A stretch of 64,000 bases of DNA. It comes from JAFGPL01 sp963781805 (lineage in GTDB: Bacteria; Bacteroidota; Bacteroidia; Bacteroidales; UBA10428). Positions 50,004 to 59,132 of this stretch are shown piece after piece. Made by a program: the position numbers and the translations under genes. A model generated the notes under the pieces. That model did no database searches, was not told the DNA's origin, and saw only the letters and a list, made by a program, of their open reading frames with translations. Location: NCBI GenBank assembly GCA_963781805.1, contig CAWAHF010000004.1:4650001-4714000 (forward strand). Reading direction: 5' to 3'. Numbering within the stretch: position 1 is the stretch's first letter; each line of letters begins with the position of its first letter.

Positions 50004-51368
50004 ATGAAAAAAGTATTGATTATTCAAATTTCAACTTTACTTGGATTTTGGATATTATTTATTAGTTTACAAAATGAAAATATTTACACAAAAACATTTG
50101 GCATTGTTGCAAATAATTGGCAAAATATTGATGGGGTAATTCAACATGTCCCCATACCATTTCAAAAACTGACAAATGATAATTACATTCAATGGGATGC
50201 AAAACTTTATAGCCTTATTAAGACGTATGGTTATGATATGGAAAAGTCTGGAGGAGATTATATATTTGCCTTTTTTCCATTATTTCCTGTAATCTGGAAA
50301 CTCAGTAGCTTGCCTCCAATTGGGATTCTTTTTTTAAACTTTCTTCTATTATCTTTTTCAATAATTATATTGTTAAGAATTTTTTCCACAAAAAAATTAT
50401 ATTTTAGATATGCTATAATAGCTTTGAGTTTTCCAAGCATTGTAATATTTCTTATTCCCTATTCAGAAGCGACCTTCTTTCTCATGATAACAATAGGAAT
50501 TTATGGTCTTGTTCATAGGAAATATTGGATTTATTTTATTGGATTATTGTTAGCCTCCATGACAAGACCCTCTTATACTTTTTTAGTTTTAGCCATTTTA
50601 ATACTCGAACTTTTTTTCTTAATTATTCATAAAGGATGGAAAGTATTCCTCAAAAACACCTTTTTTAGGATATTGCCTTTATTAATTGGGACATCTCTGG
50701 TTTCACTAATTCAACTTTTTTATGGAAGCGGTAGACTTTTTAAATTTATAGAGGTACAAAAGTACTGGCAAAATATTTTGTCCATTCCTCATAATTTGAG
50801 AGATTGGTCGCATGAGGGTTTCGCCATAAATTTGGGGGTGATTTTTTTAATATTTGTTCCTTTAATTGTTGTGATTATATATTTTCTTCGACAACGATTT
50901 GTTAAAAGAAGGTTAAATGATTTTCCTGAATATGATAATCTCAAACACTACACAATAGTATTATCGATGCTTTACATCATTGGAAATACATTATTTGTGA
51001 TTTTTTTTAGAGGCGGGAGTCTTCATTGTTTATTCAGATTTGCAATGTGCAATCCTTTTTTCTATATCTTATTGTTTACTACCTTTGAATACCTGAAAGA
51101 CTTTTCTTTAAAATTTCGTTTGTATAGTATTTGTTTATTATCAATAATGAGTATCCTGATCTTAGGTATTGCAGGTTACTCAAGGCATTGGAATTTTTCA
51201 GATTTTGGGATATTTGTATTTATAGGTATTTTGTCTATTTGGTTATTTCAAGATATGTCAGGTAAAAAAATTTACAAAATCGGCTTATTCATAGTATATG
51301 TTTTCAATTTGATCTGGACAGCATATTTATTTAATATGTATATCTCGAATGGTTGGATATTTGCATGA
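50004..51368 (+). CDS. Membrane mannosyltransferase-like protein (PIG-V/GT-C type)
   Basis: The 454-residue integral membrane protein has about ten helices and the PIG-V-like luminal motifs IQWDAKLYSLIKTYGY near residues 54-68 and FAFFPLFPVIW (89-99), followed by SFPSIVIFLIPYSEATFFLMITIGIYGL. PIG-V family GT-C enzymes use a lipid-linked mannose donor. In bacteria such proteins probably glycosylate lipids or proteins outside the inner membrane. It is the first of several membrane glycosyltransferase genes in 50-56 kb. Confidence 0.8.
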   Translation: MKKVLIIQISTLLGFWILFISLQNENIYTKTFGIVANNWQNIDGVIQHVPIPFQKLTNDNYIQWDAKLYSLIKTYGYDMEKSGGDYIFAFFPLFPVIWKLSSLPPIGILFLNFLLLSFSIIILLRIFSTKKLYFRYAIIALSFPSIVIFLIPYSEATFFLMITIGIYGLVHRKYWIYFIGLLLASMTRPSYTFLVLAILILELFFLIIHKGWKVFLKNTFFRILPLLIGTSLVSLIQLFYGSGRLFKFIEVQKYWQNILSIPHNLRDWSHEGFAINLGVIFLIFVPLIVVIIYFLRQRFVKRRLNDFPEYDNLKHYTIVLSMLYIIGNTLFVIFFRGGSLHCLFRFAMCNPFFYILLFTTFEYLKDFSLKFRLYSICLLSIMSILILGIAGYSRHWNFSDFGIFVFIGILSIWLFQDMSGKKIYKIGLFIVYVFNLIWTAYLFNMYISNGWIFA

Positions 51369-51446
51369 AATCAAAATATGAATATAGGTTGATGTACTTG
51401 TATATATCTTAATATTTAGAATTTTATATGATTTTTCAAGCTTAAC

Positions 51447-53222
51447 TTAATTTAAATTATAAGGAGTATCTTTTATTTTTGATAATCTATCCTGTTCCAC
51501 CATCCATTTAGCGTCAAGGATTATCATATCCTCAAGATTAATGTTGCGTTCTTTTGCTTTTTTTTCAATATCCAACAACCAATTTTTGTCACTTTTAATA
51601 CAGTTTCGATAATAATTAACATCCTTGACAATTTGTGTAATACTTGGTTCCACCTTATGTGACATTATATAGTTCTCAGCAATTTCACTTTTTATACAAG
51701 AGTACTCAAATAATCTTATAGGACTAAGGTCTAATTTTTTTTCGAACAATAAATAAGTATTAGTCTCTTTAATTCTAATAATATTCCCTGTCCCTATGCA
51801 GATTGTATCAAGTTTTGAAAATCCCTTTAAAATAAAATAACCATTAGGAAAAATATTAACAAATCTAACTAAATCTTTAACAGAAACAGGTGATAAGGAA
51901 CCATCCACAATAAAATTATTTTTGTAATATACCTTTGAATTTAGTGCAATATAGTACGTTTTTTCCCAATCCATAAAATCGATTACAAGACCGTCGTTAT
52001 ATGTTACTAATGAGTTAATTGAATTTAAAAAAGCCTCTGTGTTTGTGTCCTTTATTAGTGGTATTGCTTCATAATTTAATATTTCATTAAAGACCTTAAA
52101 TTTCTCAGATATGATTCTGTATGGAATTTTATGCCATACAAATGAGAATGGAATCATCATGAGGATGAAAATTGCGGCTATAATATTTTTAGTAGCAATT
52201 CTTTTTTCATTTTCAAAATAAAAAGCAAAAAATGGAACAGATAACAACAAAAGAGTAATTGTAAAGCGATGCTGCAAATATAGTGTACCATTAATAGCTT
52301 TAAAAATAAATGTAACAAGCATGATGAAAAAGGGTATCGACCATATAAGATGACTTTTTTTGAACTTTCTTTTAGAAACTGCTGTGACAATTCCTGTAAT
52401 AAATAAGACTGAAATGAAAGGAGTTAAAGCCAATAGCCAGGAGAATGGGAAAAAGATAATTCGTTTAATAATTTCTGCTTTTGTAATATTTAGGTTCACG
52501 CCTGTTTGGACTATATTCCAATTATAAGCCGCAGTTACTCCATAAAACATATCCTTATGTGCAATATTGTTACCAATCATCCAGAAAACTGGAAATATCA
52601 ATGCTGTACAACAAAACGGGATAAACATTTTCCATTCTCTAAATAATAAAAGCATAAATGCAAAAATGGCCATTAATTGCCAGGATTCGTATCGAAGGCC
52701 TGCTGCAATTGTAATTGAAATTCCTGCCAGCAGTGCATACTTAATTTTGTTATCAGATTTTCTTCCTTTTGAGAGATAATACATCGAAAGAAGAATGAAA
52801 AAGCCGTAACAAACTTCAGCCATTGCCATAAAGCTGTTTCGAAAAACAACAGGACTCAGTGTATAAACCAGTGCTACAAATTTTGCGCCTCTCTCGCCAA
52901 ATTCATTCTTTGTGAGAAAATATAAAGGGACACAGGAAAAAACAGCAAAAAGTATATGCAATACTTTCGGACCGTATACATTATCCGGAATTAATAGCAT
53001 AATAAATGCATTAAGATAATAATGTATTGGTAGCCAGACTCCTTCGGTGATAAAATGAAAATCATCCATAAGGTATCTCGAGATAAAAGTTCTTGAAGTA
53101 GCATCTGCATCTACGCTTTGTGCATATGGCATTAAGAATAATCTTAATATGAGGCTTCCAAGACAAATAAGAATGATTTCTTTATTTTTTGAATAAAATT
53201 TCCCTATCCTATTATTAATCAT
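51447..53222 (-). CDS. GT39-like polyprenyl-phosphate-dependent glycosyltransferase (membrane)
   Basis: The 591-residue protein has an N-terminal GT-C part with many helices (SQDA-like VDADATSRTFISRYLMDDFHF, WLPIHYYLNAFIMLL, FSCVPLYFLTKNEFGERGAKFVALVYTLSPVVFRNSFMAMAEV) typical of dolichyl/polyprenyl-phosphate-sugar transferases (PMT_2/GT39), then a soluble C-terminal domain (about 400-591). The donor is probably undecaprenyl-phosphate sugar and the acceptor unknown. It is divergently oriented with respect to the GT2 gene at 53.4 kb, which could make its lipid donor. Confidence 0.75.
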   Translation of the reverse strand: MINNRIGKFYSKNKEIILICLGSLILRLFLMPYAQSVDADATSRTFISRYLMDDFHFITEGVWLPIHYYLNAFIMLLIPDNVYGPKVLHILFAVFSCVPLYFLTKNEFGERGAKFVALVYTLSPVVFRNSFMAMAEVCYGFFILLSMYYLSKGRKSDNKIKYALLAGISITIAAGLRYESWQLMAIFAFMLLLFREWKMFIPFCCTALIFPVFWMIGNNIAHKDMFYGVTAAYNWNIVQTGVNLNITKAEIIKRIIFFPFSWLLALTPFISVLFITGIVTAVSKRKFKKSHLIWSIPFFIMLVTFIFKAINGTLYLQHRFTITLLLLSVPFFAFYFENEKRIATKNIIAAIFILMMIPFSFVWHKIPYRIISEKFKVFNEILNYEAIPLIKDTNTEAFLNSINSLVTYNDGLVIDFMDWEKTYYIALNSKVYYKNNFIVDGSLSPVSVKDLVRFVNIFPNGYFILKGFSKLDTICIGTGNIIRIKETNTYLLFEKKLDLSPIRLFEYSCIKSEIAENYIMSHKVEPSITQIVKDVNYYRNCIKSDKNWLLDIEKKAKERNINLEDMIILDAKWMVEQDRLSKIKDTPYNLN

Positions 53223-53359
53223 CTAATTGTTTTTTCGTTTAATCAAAGATAAGAATCTTTCAAAATGATTTATATAAAATATTTTTATTGAAATTAGAGA
53301 AGGTTTTAGCCAATTATTATTTTAAATATTAGTTTTGTTGTTACTAAGACATTTTGAAT

Positions 53360-54073
53360 ATGAATCTTACCATCATCATTCCTTTATACAACGAAGAGAA
53401 TTATATAATAGAAGTACTCGAAAAAATTGATAGGGTAACTATTCCAGATTTTGTGAAAGCTGTTGAAGTGGTAATTGTTGACGATTGTTCTTCTGATAAT
53501 TCAAATAAAGTGATCTCAGAATACATTATTGAAAAACCTCAATATAAGTTATTCCGTCAGGAATCGAACCAGGGGAAAGGGGCCGCTGTTAAAAGAGGAT
53601 TTGAGGAAGGTACAGGTGATGTGTTTTTTATCCAGGATGCCGACATGGAATTAACACCTGATGATTTGCCTGAAATGCTTAAAGCAATGGTTGACCTTAA
53701 CATTGAATTTATAAATGGCTCAAGATACCTGCCAGGCATTGTCAGACCGATTTCCTCTTATAAAAGGTATCTTGCAAACCGTTTTTTTACATTTCTGACT
53801 TCTATATTAATAAACGCTAAATTAACGGATATGGCTTGTGGCCATAAATTAATACACCGTAACCTTATATCTAAAATTAATCTGAAAGAAAATAGATTTG
53901 GTTTTGAAGCTGAGTTAATTCTTAAGGCTCTTAGAATAAAGAAAAATAATATTGCCGAAGTACCGGTCAGATATTTCCCAAGGAATAGCGGAGAAGGCAA
54001 AAAGCTAAAAGCCTCAGATGCTTTTAAGATTTTATGGACTATCGTAAAATATGGATTATTCAAAAGAAAATAA
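53360..54073 (+). CDS. Glycosyltransferase family 2, dolichyl-phosphate mannose synthase-like
   Basis: The start at ATG 53360 (MNLTIIIPLYNEENY) replaces a TTG start two codons upstream. About 238 residues form a GT2 domain: VVIVDDCSSDNSN, FRQESNQGKGAAVKRGFEEGTGDVFFIQDADMELTPDDLPEML (DxD-type), and GHKLIHRNLISKI, as in polyprenyl-phosphate mannose/glucose synthases. It lacks C-terminal membrane helices. It plausibly makes the lipid-linked donor for the neighbouring GT-C enzymes. Confidence 0.88.
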   Translation: MNLTIIIPLYNEENYIIEVLEKIDRVTIPDFVKAVEVVIVDDCSSDNSNKVISEYIIEKPQYKLFRQESNQGKGAAVKRGFEEGTGDVFFIQDADMELTPDDLPEMLKAMVDLNIEFINGSRYLPGIVRPISSYKRYLANRFFTFLTSILINAKLTDMACGHKLIHRNLISKINLKENRFGFEAELILKALRIKKNNIAEVPVRYFPRNSGEGKKLKASDAFKILWTIVKYGLFKRK

Positions 54074-54092
54074 CCAAAACTAGTATCAACTT

Positions 54093-55499
54093 ATGCGATT
54101 GTTAAATAAAATATTTCATTTATTATCTGCATCATTTAATTCTAAAACAGTAGTTTTTCTGATTGTAATAATTGTGCTTGTTAGAAGTTTGGATCTTGGT
54201 TACTGGAAAAATCATGATAAAATCATTAGTTGGGATGTAATTTCTTATTATGCATATCTCCCTGCAACATTTATTTATCATGATCCAAAATTGGAATTCT
54301 TAAAAAATCCGAATAAGGATTTTTCTAAGAAATTTTGGCCGGTTTCTTCTCCTACTGGTAAACCGGTAATAATGACAACTATGGGTATGTCGATATTATA
54401 TGCTCCCTTTTTCTTTTTTGCACGGGGATATTCCTTTTTGACAAACAACAAGTCTGATGGGTTTTCTGAACCTTATCAATTCTTTCTAATATTGAGCTGT
54501 ATATTTTATCTGGCAATAGGTTTGATTTACTTAAGAAAGCTTTTAAATTCTTTTTTTACAGATATCATCACTAGGATTTTGCTTGTAATCATTGTATTTG
54601 GAACAAATCTCTGGTATTATGCTACCATTGAACCTACCATGACTCATGCATATCTTTTTGCACTTATAACAATATTCACTTATTATGTTAATAAATGGTA
54701 TAAAAAACCGGGATATGAATCATCTCTAATATTGGGATTTTTAGGAGGATTAATAAGCCTAATAAGACCTTCTGATATTATTATTGTCATAATCTTTATT
54801 TTTTGGGGAATTGGAAGTTTTGCTGATCTCAGGAGCAAACTGTATCTCTTTCTAAAAAAGTATTATTTGATTTTTTTAATTATGATAATTGCATTTATTG
54901 TATGGATTCCTCAAATGCTTTACTGGAAGATGCAATCGGGACAATACCTTTTTTATTCATATATCAACAATGAACGATTTTTTTTTGGCAATCCTCAAAT
55001 TATCAATGCGTTATTTAGCTATAGAAATGGATGGCTTATTTATTCCCCTGTAATGGTATTTGCTTTGTTTGGTATGGTTTTTTTATGGAAAAGTAAAAGA
55101 CGACTATTCTGGACATTTACATTATATTTAATCTTTCATCTGTACATTATCAGTTCTTGGTGGTGTTGGTGGTGGGGAGGTTCTTTCGGAAACCGCTCAA
55201 TGGTTGACACCTATGGGATTTTAGCCTTATCATTAGGATTTTTTATTCAGGCAATTCGAAAATCCAGAAGATTTATTAAAATTCCGGTTTTTATTGTTAT
55301 ATACATACTTGTTGGGTTAAGTATATTTAATACCATGCAGGCTAAACGCAGCATTATCCACTATGATTCAATGACAAAAAAAGCTTATTGGTCGGTTTTT
55401 TTAAGATACCGTTTACCTAAAGGTTATTATAAAATGCTGGAATGTCCTGATTATGATAAGGCGAGGGAGGGAATTCAGCAAACTACAAAACCAAAATGA
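54093..55499 (+). CDS. Polytopic GT-C-like membrane protein
   Basis: The 468-residue protein has about ten transmembrane helices (VVFLIVIIVLVRSLDLGYW, FFLILSCIFYLAIGLIYL, ILLVIIVFGTNLWYYATIEPTMTHAYLFALITIFTYYVN, LILGFLGGLISLIRPSDIIIVIIF) and resembles GT-C glycosyltransferases with an acidic residue pair in the first loop (SWDVISYYAYLP). The acceptor is unknown. It is 19 bases downstream of the GT2 gene and likely co-transcribed. Confidence 0.7.
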   Translation: MRLLNKIFHLLSASFNSKTVVFLIVIIVLVRSLDLGYWKNHDKIISWDVISYYAYLPATFIYHDPKLEFLKNPNKDFSKKFWPVSSPTGKPVIMTTMGMSILYAPFFFFARGYSFLTNNKSDGFSEPYQFFLILSCIFYLAIGLIYLRKLLNSFFTDIITRILLVIIVFGTNLWYYATIEPTMTHAYLFALITIFTYYVNKWYKKPGYESSLILGFLGGLISLIRPSDIIIVIIFIFWGIGSFADLRSKLYLFLKKYYLIFLIMIIAFIVWIPQMLYWKMQSGQYLFYSYINNERFFFGNPQIINALFSYRNGWLIYSPVMVFALFGMVFLWKSKRRLFWTFTLYLIFHLYIISSWWCWWWGGSFGNRSMVDTYGILALSLGFFIQAIRKSRRFIKIPVFIVIYILVGLSIFNTMQAKRSIIHYDSMTKKAYWSVFLRYRLPKGYYKMLECPDYDKAREGIQQTTKPK

Positions 55500-55548
55500 A
55501 GTAAATTGGTTATAATTAATCTTACTTCGCATAAATCATTATGATTTA

Positions 55549-56247
55549 TTACTTTACTTTGTATATTCTTACTAATCCATATTCACCAATCTTCTCCTTT
55601 AGAAATGGTTTTACATAATCCTTTTCAAGATATTCTTCCGTATTTATAAAAAGATATTTGGCTCCAAGGTTAATTGAGGTAGCAATTCCTGCACTATCCT
55701 GATTTCTTCCATGTAACTCAGTATATCCTTTGCGATTCATCATGTACAATGTATAACAATTTGTCCCGTCAGGGATACTTATAACTAAATCATTCTTTGA
55801 AATTCCTAATGAGTTAACATATGGTTGAATAGTTAAATATTCTTTAAAAGGAGGCAAATCTTTTCTATTTCCACAATATCGATCATTTAATTCTCTTCTG
55901 CAATAACTCATGCTTAAAATGAAAAGTATGATAAAAATTATTTTAATAAATAATGAATTAAAAATCCCATTAGCTTTGCGCTTTAATAAATAAAAGAAAC
56001 AAAGCAAGATAAAATAAATCCATGGGAATATAATTAAAATATAGTAATCATGAGCTTGAAATTGTGAATACCATAATATTACATAAGCAACTGAACCAAA
56101 AGTCAATAAAATTAAAATAAAATTAAGTAACCGATAGTTTTTTCTAATAAATATTATACAAAAAACAATCCCAATTAGTAATAAATAAATAATCTCTTTT
56201 TTAAACAACTGTTGATTCCACCAACTGTTATACCATTCTTTCCAAAT
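55549..56247 (-). pseudogene. 3' fragment of a GT39-like membrane glycosyltransferase gene, cut by IS3
   Basis: The open frame extends to ATG 56295, but the first 16 residues (MLQFLLKTVKLYQDKT) are encoded inside the left end of the IS3-family element. The genuine gene sequence begins near IWKEWYNSWW. The remaining part has five or so helices (IIYLLLIGIVFCIIFIR, LLNFILILLTFGSVAYVILWY, IKIIFIILFILSMSY) and a soluble tail resembling the C-terminal part of the 51.4-kb enzyme's family. The missing N-terminal catalytic portion is not on the other side of the IS, so it has been lost or moved. Confidence 0.75.
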
Positions 56248-56295
56248 TGTCTTGTCCTGATATAGCTTGACAGTTTTTAACAAAAACTGTAGCAT

Positions 56296-56682
56296 ATGAA
56301 GGAAAGAAAAACAGAACAGCAGGCCACCAAAATTACTTACCAGGGATATAGTTGGGGATTAAAAATCAGCATTATTGAAGAGATAGAGAATGGCCAGATA
56401 TCGATAAACCAGGCAGCCAAGAAATACGGTGTGAGCAGGACTGCCATACAAAAATGGATGAAAAAATACGGTAACTTAGACAAAAAATTAAGAGAAATGG
56501 GAGGACGATCACCAAAACAAGAGATAGCCGAATTAAAGAAAAAGCTCAGGCAGGCTGAACTTGAACGTGATATTCTGGAAACTGCCCTTGAGATAATAGA
56601 AGATGAATATGGTGTAGATGTCAAAAAAAAATTCTTGTCACAATATCAGAGAGATACCTTGAAAAAGCAAAAAAAAGGTTAA
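56296..56682 (+). CDS. IS3-family transposase OrfA
   Basis: The 128-residue protein has an HTH (SISINQAAKKYGVSRTAIQKWMKKYG) and a leucine-zipper-like coiled coil (EIAELKKKLRQAELERDILETALEII). A run of eight A at 56669-56676 just before its stop is a likely -1 slippery site that would fuse it to OrfB as the active transposase. Confidence 0.92.
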   Translation: MKERKTEQQATKITYQGYSWGLKISIIEEIENGQISINQAAKKYGVSRTAIQKWMKKYGNLDKKLREMGGRSPKQEIAELKKKLRQAELERDILETALEIIEDEYGVDVKKKFLSQYQRDTLKKQKKG

Positions 56683-56690
56683 AAATTTCA

Positions 56691-57593
56691 GTGATGACCA
56701 GGGTATTAAAGATAAGCAGACAAGGATATTATCAGGTTTTGGAAAGGAACCGGAAAGGGAACAGAACGTGTCAACAAATAGTAGAGCTGATAAAGGAGGT
56801 TCGGAAAAGGCATAAACGGATGGGAGGTAAAAAGCTTCATGGCAAACTGGTGCCAAAACTTGAAGAACTGGCTATTAGATGTGGCCGGGACAAGTTCTTT
56901 GACATACTGCGTGATGAAAATCTTTTGGTCAGGTATCGCAAACGGTTTGTAAAAACCACCCAGAGCAAGCATATGTTTTATAAGTACCCCAACCTGATAC
57001 AGGATATAGAGATAATAAGGTCAGAGCAGGTATTTGTAAGCGACATTACATATATCAGGACCAAACAGGGATTTTTGTATTTATACCTGATTACAGATGC
57101 CTATTCAAAGCAAATCATGGGTTGGGAACTATCGGACAACCTCAAAACAATTAATGCTGTAAACGCACTAAAAATGGCTTTAAAAAACAGAAAGTATCCG
57201 GAACGTGAGTTGATACACCATTCCGACCGGGGATTCCAGTATTGTAATCCTTCGTATATTGAGATTTTGGATAATAACGATATAAAAATAAGCATGACCA
57301 GTAAGTATGACCCATACGAAAATGCTGTAGCAGAAAGGGTAAATGGCATTCTAAAAACCGAGTATGAGATAGGCGATGGATTTGCAAATGAAAAGGATGC
57401 AAAAAGGGAGATAAAGTATGCCATTTGGCTGTACAATACAGACAGGCCACATTTAAGCTGTCATGGCATGGTACCGGCTGAGGCGCACATGAAGGAAAAT
57501 TACCGGCTAAAAAGATGGTCGAAACTTTTTCCTTCAAGGGATATATCCCTTGAAGGAAAAAACAATATATTTAAACAAGAATTATTAACCTAA
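56691..57593 (+). CDS. IS3-family transposase OrfB (DDE integrase)
   Basis: The protein has about 300 residues and the complete DDE triad: D in FVSDITYIRTKQG, D in IHHSDRGFQY, E in ENAVAERVNGILKTE, as in the IS3 rve integrase core. It is probably expressed as an OrfAB fusion through the A8 slippery site, in which the frame reads on into RLKISV before the apparent GTG/ATG start. No disrupting stop codon is seen, so the transposase may be active. Confidence 0.93.
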   Translation: MMTRVLKISRQGYYQVLERNRKGNRTCQQIVELIKEVRKRHKRMGGKKLHGKLVPKLEELAIRCGRDKFFDILRDENLLVRYRKRFVKTTQSKHMFYKYPNLIQDIEIIRSEQVFVSDITYIRTKQGFLYLYLITDAYSKQIMGWELSDNLKTINAVNALKMALKNRKYPERELIHHSDRGFQYCNPSYIEILDNNDIKISMTSKYDPYENAVAERVNGILKTEYEIGDGFANEKDAKREIKYAIWLYNTDRPHLSCHGMVPAEAHMKENYRLKRWSKLFPSRDISLEGKNNIFKQELLT

Positions 57594-57684
57594 AAAGTGT
57601 CAACTAAAACCAGGACGAGACACCCATTCCATATAAGGGCGAACTATAAATTGAAATAAAAAAACTATATTTAATTATAAATAA

Positions 57685-59118
57685 TCACTAGTGACCGATT
57701 AAAATATTAATAAAAAGAGGGCTACTCCCAAAAACGGTTTCGCCCAATGTCGTATGTTTGTTTTACCACAAAAAAACAACGACATGAGCAAAGATAAAGA
57801 GATTCGTTTTGTCGGACAGCCGATCTTGAAACAAATATTGAAATTGACTGAAGCAGTAAACATACAAAGCTTAATAAACAAGCACCAGAGCGACCACTAT
57901 TACAAGGCCTTTAAGACCAGGACACACCTTGTCACCATGCTCTTTGGTATCTTTAGCCGCTGTGATTCCATGACAGAGATATGCGAAGGCCTTAGGGCTT
58001 TAGGAGGTAAGTTAAATCACTTAGGTCTGTCCAAAGCTCCAGCCAAAAGTACGGCAAGCGATGGTTTGCGTAACCGGGATCATGGTTTTTTCGAGGATTT
58101 GTACTTTGCTTTGGTGAAAAAGTATCAATCTTTTTTATCGGACAGCCGAACTTACGGGTTAACCTTTAAAGAAGTATTGCTCATCGATTCTACCACAATC
58201 CGGTTATTCAGCGATATACTCAAAGGCGTAGGTCGTAATCCCAAAGGCGATGGCAAGAAAAAAGGAGGCTTAAAAGTACACATGTTAATCGATGCGGTTC
58301 AATCTGTGGGTCGTTTCGTAAAAATAACTGCAGCAAAGGTTCACGACAAGAACTTTTTAAAAAGTCTGGAATTAATATCGCACAGCATGATTGTTTTCGA
58401 CAGGGCTTACAATTATTACCATCAGTTTGCTTTATGGACCAAGCAACAGGTTTATTTTGTCACACGTCTAAAAAAGAATGCCGTTTATACGGTTGTCGAG
58501 GAACTTCGTAAGCATTATCGAAAAAGAGGACAAGCTAAGGTGCTTAGTGATGAAATTATTGAACTCGAATACAATCCGGAAGACGAAAATGGCAAAAAGC
58601 AAACAAAGGTTACCCGAAAGATACGGTTGAGGAAGGTTTGTTACCAAGACGAAAAGAACCGGTATTACGAGTTTCTGACTAATAATTTCGACATTACAGC
58701 GGAAGAAGTGGCTTTCCTGTATAAAAAACGCTGGGGCATCGAACTACTGTTCAAGAAAATGAAACAGAACTTTCAGCTTCATTATTTCTATGGAGAAAAT
58801 GTGAATGCCATTTACACTCAGGTTTGGTGTACACTGATAGCCCAATTGCTGCTCACTGTTATTCAGAAAATAGCCGACGTAAAGAAGGCATTCTCTGTAG
58901 TGGCGTCTTTGGTTAGAATTCACCTAATAAGTATGCTTGATTTAAATCAACTGTTGCGTGGTAAAAACCGCATGTTCAGCAAGCAAAACTACAGTCCACC
59001 GGGTCAATTATCAATAAATTGGGGTGGGGTCTGATTTAACTTTAAAGATAAAATGTACTATTTACGGGGCTTGTGAAACAAAAATATTAAAATACCGAGT
59101 TTAGTCGGTTAATAGTGA
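57685..59118 (+). mobile_element. IS4-family insertion sequence with target-site duplication
   Basis: The ends TCACTAGTGACCGATTAAA (57685 on) and, reverse complemented, TCACTATTAACCGACTAAA (ending 59118) are inverted repeats. The heptamer TAAATAA flanks both sides (57678-57684 and 59119-59125), consistent with a target duplication and recent insertion. The 1434-bp element carries one transposase gene. Confidence 0.85.
57754..59034 (+). CDS. IS4-family transposase (DUF4372-containing)
   Basis: The 426-residue protein begins with a DUF4372-like N-terminal domain (GQPILKQILKLTEAVNIQSLINKH). The DDE core shows VLLIDSTTIRLF (first Asp), MIVFDRAYNYY (second Asp) and the YREK signature YKKRWGIELLFKKMK with the catalytic Glu. 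No frameshift or stop is seen. ATG at 57784 is an alternative start (MSKDKEIRFVG). Confidence 0.93.
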   Translation: MFVLPQKNNDMSKDKEIRFVGQPILKQILKLTEAVNIQSLINKHQSDHYYKAFKTRTHLVTMLFGIFSRCDSMTEICEGLRALGGKLNHLGLSKAPAKSTASDGLRNRDHGFFEDLYFALVKKYQSFLSDSRTYGLTFKEVLLIDSTTIRLFSDILKGVGRNPKGDGKKKGGLKVHMLIDAVQSVGRFVKITAAKVHDKNFLKSLELISHSMIVFDRAYNYYHQFALWTKQQVYFVTRLKKNAVYTVVEELRKHYRKRGQAKVLSDEIIELEYNPEDENGKKQTKVTRKIRLRKVCYQDEKNRYYEFLTNNFDITAEEVAFLYKKRWGIELLFKKMKQNFQLHYFYGENVNAIYTQVWCTLIAQLLLTVIQKIADVKKAFSVVASLVRIHLISMLDLNQLLRGKNRMFSKQNYSPPGQLSINWGGV

Positions 59119-59132
59119 TAAATAATACTAAA

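Larger units (their letters stand above)
56248..57622 (+). mobile_element. IS3-family insertion sequence
   Basis: The inverted ends are TGTCTTGTCCTGATATAGC at 56248 and its imperfect complement ending GACGAGACA at 57622; both read TGTCT(T/C)GTCCTG in the same sense. The 1375-bp element carries orfA and orfB overlapping by -1 frameshift. Flanking bases (AAAT and CCCA) do not form a target duplication, which fits a later rearrangement at one end. Confidence 0.85.
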
